A stretch of 64,000 nt of DNA from a bacterium (lineage in GTDB: Bacteria; Armatimonadota; Fimbriimonadia; Fimbriimonadales; Fimbriimonadaceae), in the NCBI GenBank assembly GCA_027485645.1, contig JAIXQR010000001.1, forward strand, positions 62,001-126,000, read 5' to 3'. The translations under genes and the position numbers were made by a program. Position 1 is the first letter of the stretch, and the number at the start of each line of letters is the position of its first letter. Of this stretch, positions 17,150 through 25,891 are shown in pieces. A model generated the notes under the pieces. That model made no database searches and was not told where the DNA came from. It was given only the letters and a program-made list of their open reading frames with translations.

Positions 17150-18127
17150 ATGAACTTACGAGAAATTGGCAAGTCGGGTGTGATGGTTTCGGAAATCAGT
17201 CTGGGTTGCTGGACGATGGGCGGCCTCAACTGGGTGAACGGACACGCTAACGGCTGGGCAAATGTTGACGAAGACGAGATTGTCGCGGCGATTAAGGCTG
17301 GCATCGATGCGGGGGTGAACCACTTTGACAACGCCGACGTTTATGGCAACGGAAAGGCGGAGCAGATGCTGCGACGAGCGTTCATCAAACTCGGTTTGAA
17401 ATCCGAAGACTTCATTGTCGCCACGAAGATCGGTCACTTCCCCGGTACGGCGGCCCACGCTTACGAGCCAGCGCACATTCGGCACCAGTGCGAGCAGTCG
17501 TTGATCAACCTAGGTCGCGAGTACATCGACATTTACTACTTCCACCACGGCAGCTTCGGCGAGTCGGACATGTATCTGGACGATGCGGCGGCGACAATGG
17601 ACAAGTTGGTTGAGGAAGGCAAGGTCCGGGTGAAGGGGCAATCGGCTTACTCTTCGAACGACTTTTTGCGAGTAACGCCGAAGGTTCGACCGGCCGTATT
17701 CCAGAGCTGGGCGCACGCTTTGGATACTCAGTTCATCAATCCAGGGTCTCCCGTAAGCGAGCTTATGGCGAAGGAGAACATTACGTTCGTGGCCTTTAGC
17801 CCGCTGGCGCAGGGTCGCTTGTTGGATAAGTTCGATCCATCTAAGCCGCCAAGCTTTGAGCCCGGTGACCACCGGCAGAACTCGTCGGCCTTCTCGGCCG
17901 AAGCCATTGCCGCGCTGAAGCCGAAGCTGGAAAAGCTGAAGTCACGGTTTGGTGATTCGGTGACCGATTTGGCTTCTTTGGCGCTGAACTATGTTCTCTC
18001 GTTCCCCCACGTGGCTTGCGTAATTCCGGGCTTCCGAAATGAGAACCAGGTGCGAGTGAACGTTGCCGGAGCGGGACGCTACTTGTCCGAAGAAGACGTG
18101 GCGTTCGTTCGGGAAGCATTGGCTTAG
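17150..18127 (+). CDS. aldo/keto reductase
   Basis: The 325-residue protein is a (beta/alpha)8 aldo/keto reductase. It shows LGCWTMGG at the N-terminus, the D-x4-Y catalytic region NHFDNADVYGNGKAEQML, the catalytic lysine in VATKIGH, the YYFHHG strand and the C-terminal nucleotide-binding IPGFRNENQVRVN. The substrate is unknown. It follows crtB by 26 bases and its stop overlaps the start of the glycosylase gene, so all of these may be one transcript. Confidence 0.9.
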   Translation: MNLREIGKSGVMVSEISLGCWTMGGLNWVNGHANGWANVDEDEIVAAIKAGIDAGVNHFDNADVYGNGKAEQMLRRAFIKLGLKSEDFIVATKIGHFPGTAAHAYEPAHIRHQCEQSLINLGREYIDIYYFHHGSFGESDMYLDDAAATMDKLVEEGKVRVKGQSAYSSNDFLRVTPKVRPAVFQSWAHALDTQFINPGSPVSELMAKENITFVAFSPLAQGRLLDKFDPSKPPSFEPGDHRQNSSAFSAEAIAALKPKLEKLKSRFGDSVTDLASLALNYVLSFPHVACVIPGFRNENQVRVNVAGAGRYLSEEDVAFVREALA

Positions 18128-18735
18128 TGACCGAGCCTGAAGCGTTTATTGTTTCGGTGGAGCCTCGGTTTGCGCCCTTGATTGAGCGGCACGGGCCGTG
18201 CGTCTTGGTGACCACGGCTCCGCCCGACGACATGGTGGCCTGCCTGGCCGGGGCGATTTGTAGCCAACAGCTGAGCACGAAGGCGGCGGACACGATCTTC
18301 CGTCGGTTGGCTACGCAGTTCGGGGACGGGGTGCATGTTGATGTCCGCTTGGTGGATGAGGCTTCGCTGGAGTCTTTGCGGGCGGTCGGGCTGTCTTGGG
18401 CGAAGGCGGGGTACCTGAAGGATCTAGCGGCTCGCGCTTTGGCGGGGACAATTCCGTCGCTGTCCGAACTCGATTTGAGGTCAGAAGATGAAATTGTTGC
18501 CGAACTGACGGCGGTGAAAGGCATTGGCCGATGGACAGTGGAGATGCTTTTGATGTTCCGACTGGGACGGCTTGATGTTTGGCCCGTGGACGACCTGGGG
18601 ATTCGGGCCGGATGGACGAAGTTGATGGGGCTAGAGGAGCGTTTGACGCCGAAGGCGCTGACCCTGGAGGGCGAGCGGTTTAGGCCCTACCGCTCAGTCG
18701 CGGCTTGGTATTTGTGGCGGATTCTGGAGGACTAA
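18127..18735 (+). CDS. DNA-3-methyladenine glycosylase II, AlkA-type (HhH-GPD)
   Basis: The 202-residue protein has the helix-hairpin-helix plus Gly/Pro...Asp layout: AVKGIGRWTVEMLLMF followed by the catalytic aspartate in WPVDDLGIRAG. SQQLSTKAADTI near 43-54 is the usual helix of the AlkA group. It should remove alkylated bases from DNA. It lacks the N-terminal AlkA domain, like many short bacterial homologues. The GTG start shares one base with the stop of the aldo/keto reductase gene, indicating coupled translation. Confidence 0.9.
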   Translation: MTEPEAFIVSVEPRFAPLIERHGPCVLVTTAPPDDMVACLAGAICSQQLSTKAADTIFRRLATQFGDGVHVDVRLVDEASLESLRAVGLSWAKAGYLKDLAARALAGTIPSLSELDLRSEDEIVAELTAVKGIGRWTVEMLLMFRLGRLDVWPVDDLGIRAGWTKLMGLEERLTPKALTLEGERFRPYRSVAAWYLWRILED

Positions 18736-18763
18736 GGCGAGGCTTCACGCAATAACCGCCGTG

Positions 18764-19603
18764 CTAGTGCTGAGCCCCGATGCCTTCAAAAGACATGGCC
18801 ACGCAATTCCAGATCGCTTGGTGGGCGGCGGGGAAGTTGGGGTAGGTGCCGCCTACGGTGTAGCCATCGAAGCGTTCGACGTTCGAAAGCTTCGCCGACA
18901 TATCGGCTTCTTCGGCGCGGTTGAATTCGATGCTGAGTTGGAGCGGGGTTGAGAAGGCGAAGGGGGCAGCGGACTGTTCTTCAAGCGCTCGGGTGATCGT
19001 CTCTTCGATGAGAGGGCCGGTTTCGGAGGGGTGCTTGAGCTGGCCCATGTAGCGGCCGATGCCTTCTTTAGTGATCGCGGTTTTCAGGCCGGGGATGAGT
19101 TTGCTGGCTTCTTGGCAGCCGGCGAGGTCGCTCGTGACGGCGAGGAGAGGGACGCCATATTGTCCGGCGGCGGCGGCGCTTAGGCCGATTTCGCCGATCT
19201 CTTGTCCGTTGATGATGATGCGGTGGATGCCTCCGGTGATGGTGTGCTCCATGATTCCGCCGAGGGCCCCGGCCCGGGCGTGGTAGCCGACCAGCAGAGC
19301 AGCATCGAAGGTGGCGTTGATGCCCTGCATCATGCCGTCTCGGCCCGCGCCGTGGCCGCTGATGAGCTCAACTCCGGGCTCCAGGTCCTCGATCAGAAGG
19401 TTCTTTGAATTGCCGTGCGAGTCCTTGATCACGATCTCCGTCGCCCCGGCGCGGCGGGCGCCGCGGATTGCGGCGTTCAGGTCGTGCGACATCATTCGCC
19501 GGGCGAAGGCGTAGTCAAACGACTTGCCATCCGGCCGGCTGCACTGCGACCACGAGACGAGACCGGTGATGCCTTCGATGTCGACGGAGATGTAAACACG
19601 CAC
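18764..19603 (-). CDS. M55 family metallopeptidase (D-aminopeptidase DppA-like)
   Basis: The 279-residue protein carries the family signatures: SVDIEGITG at residues 6-14 (zinc ligands D8 and E10), VIKDSHGNSKN with D and H near 60, the HGAGRDGMM region and LLVGYHARAG with a further histidine, then EHTITGG. DppA is a zinc enzyme that releases D-amino acids from peptides, forming a ring decamer in the cytoplasm. All ligands appear present. It is convergent with the glycosylase gene and 13 bases downstream of the 257-residue paralogue gene. Confidence 0.92.
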   Translation of the reverse strand: MRVYISVDIEGITGLVSWSQCSRPDGKSFDYAFARRMMSHDLNAAIRGARRAGATEIVIKDSHGNSKNLLIEDLEPGVELISGHGAGRDGMMQGINATFDAALLVGYHARAGALGGIMEHTITGGIHRIIINGQEIGEIGLSAAAAGQYGVPLLAVTSDLAGCQEASKLIPGLKTAITKEGIGRYMGQLKHPSETGPLIEETITRALEEQSAAPFAFSTPLQLSIEFNRAEEADMSAKLSNVERFDGYTVGGTYPNFPAAHQAIWNCVAMSFEGIGAQH

Positions 19604-19616
19604 CCGGTCAGGTTAC

Positions 19617-20390
19617 TCAAATATAGGGTTCGCGGAAAGCGTATCGAAAGTTCGTCGTGTCGAAGTCTTGTGCGGTTAAGCCGTGGACGATCATTGACTT
19701 CTGAATCTCTGAATGAACCAGCTCGTAATGCCAGTCCCGCTCGGTGGCTGTTCGGACATCGGCCCATACTTTCGCGACGTTCGGCCCGAATGCTTTTACC
19801 AGGTCGACCTCTCTCAGATCAGTTGCGGATAGCGACTTGCAATCAGTCAGAACGTAGACGTTTTCCCCTTTGATCCAAAGATTCACGACCCACTGAATAC
19901 GATCATCTTGCTCTTCAAACCAGTCGAAAAGAAATGTTCCTTGTTCAAAGCTCTTAAACTCGGGGATTTCAATCCGATTAAACTTTAGCCGACCACTCGG
20001 GTCAAGATCGGCAGTTCGCTGATAATAGATGTCGTGACAGGAAAGAATTACCCGGAAGGGCCCGGCGAAATGCCAGTGTAAACCCTTTGGATGTAATCCG
20101 AGGATATTCCCTAAATTTTCAGCAAAGACGGTGGCAAAGATGCAGCTCACCGTAAGGTTGTATTCCCCACCTTTGCGCTCGGAGCCAACCAACCAGGAAT
20201 CATGCATACCCGAGCGGAAAAACGGTCGGTGTTCCTCGTTAACCGGGATCGGCTTTTTGAGCTTGGCTAACCAGCGTTCCCAGTAGACCGCTTCTCGCCT
20301 CTCTTCTTCCTCCCACGGAATATTTGACTTTAGGTGTCCTACCCCGCCGAGGTCATTCACGTGCTTCGCGTCTTTCAGCCAGCTTTTCAT
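19617..20390 (-). CDS. hypothetical protein, tandem paralogue 1 (257 aa)
   Basis: I do not recognise this family. The protein has exactly the same length as its neighbour at 20595-21368 and well over half of its residues match by eye. Conserved blocks include MHDSWLVGS, the FAENLG.ILGL region, GPFRV, FDWFEEQDDRIQW, VYVLTDC..(L/V)SATDLREVDLV, AFGPNV and QDFDTTNFRY near the end. There is no signal peptide or membrane helix, so it should be cytoplasmic. Conservation spread over the whole length suggests that both copies are expressed proteins. Confidence 0.75.
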   Translation of the reverse strand: MKSWLKDAKHVNDLGGVGHLKSNIPWEEEERREAVYWERWLAKLKKPIPVNEEHRPFFRSGMHDSWLVGSERKGGEYNLTVSCIFATVFAENLGNILGLHPKGLHWHFAGPFRVILSCHDIYYQRTADLDPSGRLKFNRIEIPEFKSFEQGTFLFDWFEEQDDRIQWVVNLWIKGENVYVLTDCKSLSATDLREVDLVKAFGPNVAKVWADVRTATERDWHYELVHSEIQKSMIVHGLTAQDFDTTNFRYAFREPYI

Positions 20391-20581
20391 CGGTAACCGG
20401 TTTGCGGATAAATATGCTCAAATTTGACATGAGCCGGATTAAAGTTCGGTATCGTCAGGTTTACCGAAGTGAATGCGTCTAGACAGTTTTTCTGGAAGAG
20501 ATTTAAGTCTGCTTGGCTGTGGTAAAAGCACGATAGAAGGTTCGCTGCTCGCTTGATGATGACGGAAAAACGGCTGATCAT
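20387..20581 (-). CDS. possible small ORF between the two paralogues
   Basis: A 64-codon frame starts 13 bases after the upstream paralogue gene stops, and its TGA overlaps the ATG of the next paralogue in an ATGA. That arrangement would allow coupled translation. There is no good ribosome site, and the peptide (beginning MISRFSVIIKRAANLL) has no recognisable motif. It may be a coincidence, or a remnant left by the tandem duplication. Confidence 0.25.
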   Translation of the reverse strand: MISRFSVIIKRAANLLSCFYHSQADLNLFQKNCLDAFTSVNLTIPNFNPAHVKFEHIYPQTGYR

Positions 20582-20594
20582 TGGGCTGGATTAC

Positions 20595-21368
20595 TCAAAA
20601 CTTTGGTTCGCGGAAGGAGTATCGAAAGTTCGTCGTGTCGAAGTCCTGTGGGGTTAAGCTATGAGCGGCCATAGACTTCTGAATTTCTTTGCGAACCAGG
20701 ACGTAATGCAAGTCCACAGTTTTACTGGCATTCAAAACGTCTTTCCACACCTCCGAAACGTTCGGGCCAAAAGCCGTCACAAGATCGACTTCTCGTAAGT
20801 CAGTAGCGGAAACTGAGCTACAGTCGGTCAAAACATAAACTGTGGGACCCAAGTTCAGCTCAACGATCCACTGGATCCTATCATCTTGCTGCTCGAACCA
20901 ATCGTAGAGAAACGCTCCGTCGTTGTAACTCTTATATTCATGCGGCGGAATGCGGAAATACTTCAACCATCCGCCGGTTTCTTCGCTCGCGGTTCTTTGA
21001 TAGGTGACGCCGTGACAGCAAAGATTGACCCGGAAAGGTCCCGTAAAATTCCAGTTGATCTGATCGGGTCGGAGGCCGAGAATGCTTCCGAGATTTTCCG
21101 CAAAGATCGAAGCGAAGAAGCAACTGAGGGTTAGCACATATTCCGAGCCGGCTCGCTTTGAGCCAACGAGCCAGGAATCATGCATTCTTGTCCCGAAGAA
21201 GGATCGATGCGGCTCGGCAACTGGGATGGGCTCTCGAAGTTTTCGGGTCCAGCGGTCCATGTTGACCGTTTCTTTCCTATCCCACTCTTCGTCGGGCAGC
21301 TTCGAGCTGATCGGGTGCGAACCGCCCAGGTCGTGAACCCGTTTCGCACCCTTGAGCCAACTAATCAT
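20595..21368 (-). CDS. hypothetical protein, tandem paralogue 2 (257 aa)
   Basis: This is the sister of the 19617-20390 protein, equal in length, with the same block order (MHDSWLVGS, GPFRV, FDWFE or YDWFE before QQDDRIQW, the SATDLREVDLV block, the QDFDTTNFRY tail). Variable stretches lie near residues 17-50 and 125-150. No domain is recognised. A head-to-tail tandem duplication explains the pair. The neighbours give no clear functional hint; an immunity-like or repair-like role would be speculation. Confidence 0.75.
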   Translation of the reverse strand: MISWLKGAKRVHDLGGSHPISSKLPDEEWDRKETVNMDRWTRKLREPIPVAEPHRSFFGTRMHDSWLVGSKRAGSEYVLTLSCFFASIFAENLGSILGLRPDQINWNFTGPFRVNLCCHGVTYQRTASEETGGWLKYFRIPPHEYKSYNDGAFLYDWFEQQDDRIQWIVELNLGPTVYVLTDCSSVSATDLREVDLVTAFGPNVSEVWKDVLNASKTVDLHYVLVRKEIQKSMAAHSLTPQDFDTTNFRYSFREPKF

Positions 21369-21384
21369 CGAGCAATGGGGACCC

Positions 21385-22188
21385 TTACTGTCCGCGGACG
21401 GCGCGGAGGTAGCCGATGCATTGCGCTACTTCGGCGAGGTTGGTGTCCCAGTTGTGCTCGTACTCGACGCTCACGCTACCTTGCATGTTGATCTTCTTGT
21501 ACTCGGCAAGAATTGAAGGTACGTCACTTACCCCGGTTCCGAACACGACATCATGGCCGCCGGGGTTGAATTCGTGGAGGTCCTTCAGGTGGCTACTGAC
21601 GATTCGGCCCTTGAGGGTTTTGATGGCGTCAATCGGCTTGATGCCGCTTCGGACCCAGTGGCCGGTGTCGGCGCAGGAGCCGATTCGCTTGTCGCGGTTC
21701 TTCACGAGTTCGTACACGTACGCGGGATCCCAAACCTTGTAGTTCGGATTGTTCGCCTGGCGCGGGTGGTTGTGGAAGCCGACTTTGACATCGTATTCCT
21801 TCACCATCTTCTCAATGGTGTCGATGGCGTCGGTGCTTTCGGTGTTTAGAATCTGGATGCCAAGCGCCTTTGCGAAGACGAACAGCGGCCTTGCACCGGC
21901 TTCGTCGCGGGAGATGCCGGTGACCCCGAAAGCGATGGCGCGCACGTTGTGCTTGGCCAGCTTGTCTTTCAACTTCTGCAGCGCATCCGCCGACATCTCT
22001 GGGCCGACCTTTGCATCGGAATCTGGCGCAAGCTTCTGACCCGGGAAGAGTTCAATGTTCTGGGATCCGGCCGCGGCGGTCTTTTCGATCGCCTCGAAAA
22101 CGGTGAACCGGTTGAAGGTCCAGGCTTGAACGCTCGGCTGATAAGGCGCAGGGGCAAAGGCGGCGAGGAGGAACAGGGAGCTAAGCAT
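21385..22188 (-). CDS. secreted sugar phosphate isomerase/epimerase-like TIM barrel
   Basis: The 267-residue protein has a short signal-like N-terminus (MLSSLFLLAAFAPAP) and a xylose-isomerase-like TIM barrel. Metal-site candidates are visible: E46 region in NIELFPGQ, FHNHPRQ, CADTGHWVRSG, SSHLKDLHEF and VEYEHNWDTN. Such proteins act on sugars or inositol derivatives; exported forms are common in bacteria that degrade polysaccharides. The substrate is unknown. It sits between the two paralogous groups on the same strand. Confidence 0.85.
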   Translation of the reverse strand: MLSSLFLLAAFAPAPYQPSVQAWTFNRFTVFEAIEKTAAAGSQNIELFPGQKLAPDSDAKVGPEMSADALQKLKDKLAKHNVRAIAFGVTGISRDEAGARPLFVFAKALGIQILNTESTDAIDTIEKMVKEYDVKVGFHNHPRQANNPNYKVWDPAYVYELVKNRDKRIGSCADTGHWVRSGIKPIDAIKTLKGRIVSSHLKDLHEFNPGGHDVVFGTGVSDVPSILAEYKKINMQGSVSVEYEHNWDTNLAEVAQCIGYLRAVRGQ

Positions 22189-22210
22189 CGTTGGTTGACC
22201 TGAGGATAGT

Positions 22211-24007
22211 TTATTCCGCCGCCGGGGCGCTAGATGTCTCCGGAAATGCGGCGCGGATGCGAGCGATTCGCTCGGAATAGGTTGGTTTGGGGTTGTGGCC
22301 GTAATTCACCAAGTCGATTCGAAGAAATTCGTCTTGCTTCTGAAGGGCGGAGATCGCAGCAGAACGATTTCCGGTTGCTTGGACGACGCGCAGATCTGTA
22401 TTGAATCGTTTCTTTCGGACCTTGATCACCTCCTTAACTAACCGACCGAGGTAGTAAAGGAAAGGACTAACCAATATTACAGCAATAGCGATGTAGAGTG
22501 GTCCTGGAACCCATCGTAATTGGGGCAGGGAAACAAGCCAGAGAATGAGGGCTGATGCGGACCCTAGGGTCGTTACAACTGGAGGCTCGGATATCCATAC
22601 TGTCCAATGCTTCTCTAAAACGCAGAACTCGAGCTCTTCCAGACTCAATCTGCGGAGTGCGGCTTCCGAAACCGTAAGCTTTCCATCCGACAAGGAGACA
22701 TTAATAGAAGCGCCAGTGTTCGCGGAAATCTCAAACTCCTTGATTAAGGAGGGTTCGATCAGTTCGACTTTGGCAATGAGCTCCTTAGCTTTATGGCTCA
22801 ATTCTTCTTGATCCTGAATAACTGTCGGCTCAGGCGGAATGTACTTTTTATCTGGGATAAAGCTTGACATCATGAAAATGAAAAGTGCGATCCGAATTTT
22901 GTAGTCATGGATTGCGTCTGCTTTCGTTGTTGGCACAAAAGCGATCGCAATGGCCGCTACCCAGATGATGGCTTTGACGGCGGTCAGAATCGTGTTTCGA
23001 ACAACAGTGGGTTTCGGATGCTCTATAAATTGAACTCCAGGTTCGCGGTCCGTAAGCTCATTAAGACAAGCCTGGAGCAATCTATTTCGTTCAGATTTCA
23101 AAACGAATGGAATCATTGATGCGAAAACAATGCTGAATCCTAGAAAGATCAGATAAGCCGGATAATCAAGTGAAAACCAAAGATCATTCAGTGAGGCGAA
23201 AGCCTGGGTCAGCAAGGCAGCGATCGCCAAAACGAACACGGCGACAATCGTCCAGGACTTTCCTGCTGCTTCAGTGCGGACAAACATCTCACGTCGCTTA
23301 CCAAGTGGCAAATGTGAGGATCGAGCGATGCTTCTCGCTCGAAAGTAAACGGCGCCTACACATACGAGGGGGAATAGTGCAAGCCCAGCAAACAGGGAAA
23401 GTGACCACCAATCCAGACGTACGACAATCTGCGCATCTCTCAGCTTCTTCAACTCGGATAGGTTCCAATAGCGGTATCCAAGCGGTTTTGTTCGGTCGGG
23501 TTGCGGGAAATCCTGGGGCAAACGCGCTCCACCTGTTACGATCATGCCAAAGCGAGTCGTGTCTTCCAACTGCAATTCCCGATAGAGTGACGCCAGCGGA
23601 ATGGTGTAGCTAAGCTCCGTCTTGCCCAGGCCCATTACCGACTGAGAGAAGTCAGCTGCTGCGCAGTCGTCTTCCTGCGAGTACTGAACGGTTCCTGACA
23701 GGCCATAACGGTCTCGCCACGCCACAAGTTTTTCGGCGTATTGTTTCGCATCCGAAGTTATAGGTCCGACCGCCAAAACCCTGTACGACCTCCCTGTAAC
23801 CTCAACGTACAGCACAGCCTGACCTTTTGGCAATTCGGGATCGGGCCAACCGAAGATCGCTCCAAACTCGTCAAGAGTCCTGTGCTCGGTCTTCTTAACC
23901 AGCCACTCCCTCGACTCCACAATCTGAGCGCTAGCAGACGCCGCCAACCCGGCGGCGAGGATCAAGCAGATCAGCAACCATAAGAACCGGGGCCGTACGA
24001 GGCTCAT
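22211..24007 (-). CDS. membrane protein with degenerate M48 peptidase domain, copy 1
   Basis: The 598-residue protein has a signal peptide (1-28), an extracytoplasmic domain (29-195), membrane helices near 203-222, 252-270, 280-303, 340-358 and 368-385, an M48-like domain and a last hydrophobic pair near 478-520. Where M48 enzymes have EL...HExxH, this reads ELEFCVLEKHWT (458-469): E465, K466 and T469 replace His, Glu and His. The later ExxxD ligand is R534 in RFNTD. ATGNRSAAISALQK and the PTYSERIARIRAAF tail keep the M48 pattern. I chose the ATG at 24007 (signal peptide) over upstream ATGs inside the next gene. It is probably catalytically dead. Confidence 0.8.
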   Translation of the reverse strand: MSLVRPRFLWLLICLILAAGLAASASAQIVESREWLVKKTEHRTLDEFGAIFGWPDPELPKGQAVLYVEVTGRSYRVLAVGPITSDAKQYAEKLVAWRDRYGLSGTVQYSQEDDCAAADFSQSVMGLGKTELSYTIPLASLYRELQLEDTTRFGMIVTGGARLPQDFPQPDRTKPLGYRYWNLSELKKLRDAQIVVRLDWWSLSLFAGLALFPLVCVGAVYFRARSIARSSHLPLGKRREMFVRTEAAGKSWTIVAVFVLAIAALLTQAFASLNDLWFSLDYPAYLIFLGFSIVFASMIPFVLKSERNRLLQACLNELTDREPGVQFIEHPKPTVVRNTILTAVKAIIWVAAIAIAFVPTTKADAIHDYKIRIALFIFMMSSFIPDKKYIPPEPTVIQDQEELSHKAKELIAKVELIEPSLIKEFEISANTGASINVSLSDGKLTVSEAALRRLSLEELEFCVLEKHWTVWISEPPVVTTLGSASALILWLVSLPQLRWVPGPLYIAIAVILVSPFLYYLGRLVKEVIKVRKKRFNTDLRVVQATGNRSAAISALQKQDEFLRIDLVNYGHNPKPTYSERIARIRAAFPETSSAPAAE

Positions 24008-24080
24008 CACGCGCAATGATACTGCAGGTTTGTGTTCCGAGCCCTGATTTTCTACGTTCGTAAACATTGGACAAGACCGG

Positions 24081-25862
24081 CTACGCCGAGAACCTCTCTC
24101 TGATGCGCTCAAGCCGCTCGCGGCAGGTCGGATCCGGCGGAAAGTCTCGGTACGCCTTTCTGACCAACTCAATCCGTTCCATTCGCTCAAGAGCGGAGAT
24201 GGCGGCACTCAGGTTCTGTGTTGCGTCAATTATCCGTGCATCGGTCGCAAACATGGCGGCTCTTCTATTGAGCCAATACATGCGCCAGTAGACGATACCA
24301 ACGATGACCGGAAGCAGCAGGCTCGCGTAACGCATGACATCGGTAGCAGTAGGAACTGAAGATATGGCTGTGAAAAGAACGTATGTAACTCCACCAGTGG
24401 CAACTACCAAGAAGGCAGTTCCTGCATCCCCTATTGGCCGCGGAACTTTGAACCAACATTTGTGAAGAATTGAGAACACTAACTCATCCACGGATGACCG
24501 TCGAATCCACCATTCAGGAATCAAAAGTTCGTGGTGTAGTTCATATATTTCGAACTCGGGAACCCTCGTTTTTCGGATTTGAGTTTCTTTGTCCGTATTA
24601 TCGACTAAAATCTTGACCTGCGAAAAAGCGTCTGCCAACTTTTGTTCTAGCGCAGGCAGGTCAATGGCCCGTGACGGTGCAGTTAACTGATTAGGACGGT
24701 AAGGGAAAACTATCGACGTTGCATAACTCAGCGTAGCCCATGCGTTCTGATGACTATGAAACCACTCAAATGGCAAAGACGGCATAAATGCCGCTGTGCA
24801 TAGCGTCACGATTGGAACGAGATGGGGAAGATGGGCTGCGATGTCGGACGCTTTAGGGCGCAACCGCATAGGCTCATCATCCATCGGCGGACCGGACGCT
24901 TCAGTGATTGCTTCGGCTTCAGCTTCCAGCTGATAGCTTTTCCGAAGGAGAAAGGAATATAGCAAACTCGGCAAGAGTGTCAAGACAGTGAGCAGAACGA
25001 CACCCGCGCCAATCTGGGCTGGTCCGAACCAAAGGGCCACTAAGGGATCCAACGATCTAGTCCAAATGACGGGGACAGAAAAGAGACAGTGGAGCACTAT
25101 CGTCGTACCAAGGACTGGTTGAACACTCTTGTAGAGCAGAACCTCTCGGTCGAGATCAGTTAGATCCGTTCGTTGTCGAATCGGCAGGGCGAGTTTGTAC
25201 GCTTTGAGCAAGCCGACAGATGGAATCAGGATCAGTATCGCAAGGATTGGGATGAGCCATCCAGATAAGGTTTCACCAATTCGGACATCACTCTTTACAG
25301 TTTCTGAAGATAGGTTCCAGTACTTCAATCCATCCTTGCCCACGAAAGTCGGAGCTGGCAACGCCGCTGGCGGGCCGGTTACGCGGAAGTACACAAGTGC
25401 ACAGTTCGTTACATCTTCTAGCTTGACTTCGCGCGGGAGAGACGCTATCGGAAGCTCAAGGCTATAGCCCGGCTTGCCAAAACCAGACGCGGAGTAGGCG
25501 TAGACGGCCACCGAGGCGGATTCCTGCCGAACGTACTGAATGCGCCCAGGAAGCCCCCTCTGCCTTTTCCAGGCATCGAGCTTCTCAGCGTAGGCTTTGG
25601 GATTGGTCGTTGGGGGCCCGACCGCGACCACTTTGTAACTCGGTCCCTCCGCAAGGATATAGAGCACAGACTGCCCTTTCCGAATCTCTGGAGACGGCCA
25701 TCCGAAGTTGTCTCGAAACTGCTCCAGAACTTTGAATTCAGGCTTCCCGATGAGCGGTTCTGGCGATTCAACAATTTGGGCCTGAGACGAGACCAGACCG
25801 CAAAGCCACAAAACCGCGCTGACTAGCAGGTTCAAGTTGCAACGAAACGTGAGTCTAGCCAT
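24081..25862 (-). CDS. membrane protein with degenerate M48 peptidase domain, copy 2
   Basis: The 593-residue protein has the same layout as copies 1 and 3: signal peptide (1-28), N-terminal domain with NFGWPSPEIRKGQSVLYI, membrane helices from about 202, and a C-terminal M48-like region. The metal-motif position reads ELVFSILHKCWF (460-471): the first His is kept (H467), Glu is K468 and the second His is F471. The third ligand position is M537 in MFATD. The family C-terminal stretch ATQNLSAAISALERM is recognisable. This copy is the most divergent of the three in its central part. A role other than proteolysis is inferred. Confidence 0.8.
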   Translation of the reverse strand: MARLTFRCNLNLLVSAVLWLCGLVSSQAQIVESPEPLIGKPEFKVLEQFRDNFGWPSPEIRKGQSVLYILAEGPSYKVVAVGPPTTNPKAYAEKLDAWKRQRGLPGRIQYVRQESASVAVYAYSASGFGKPGYSLELPIASLPREVKLEDVTNCALVYFRVTGPPAALPAPTFVGKDGLKYWNLSSETVKSDVRIGETLSGWLIPILAILILIPSVGLLKAYKLALPIRQRTDLTDLDREVLLYKSVQPVLGTTIVLHCLFSVPVIWTRSLDPLVALWFGPAQIGAGVVLLTVLTLLPSLLYSFLLRKSYQLEAEAEAITEASGPPMDDEPMRLRPKASDIAAHLPHLVPIVTLCTAAFMPSLPFEWFHSHQNAWATLSYATSIVFPYRPNQLTAPSRAIDLPALEQKLADAFSQVKILVDNTDKETQIRKTRVPEFEIYELHHELLIPEWWIRRSSVDELVFSILHKCWFKVPRPIGDAGTAFLVVATGGVTYVLFTAISSVPTATDVMRYASLLLPVIVGIVYWRMYWLNRRAAMFATDARIIDATQNLSAAISALERMERIELVRKAYRDFPPDPTCRERLERIRERFSA

Positions 25863-25891
25863 GCATTTCCTGGTTGGTCAAAAAGTTCTCT

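Noticed and set aside
24008-24208. 67 extra N-terminal codons for pseudo-M48 copy 1
   Set aside because: They overlap the end of copy 2 in another frame and would hide the signal peptide that begins at 24007.
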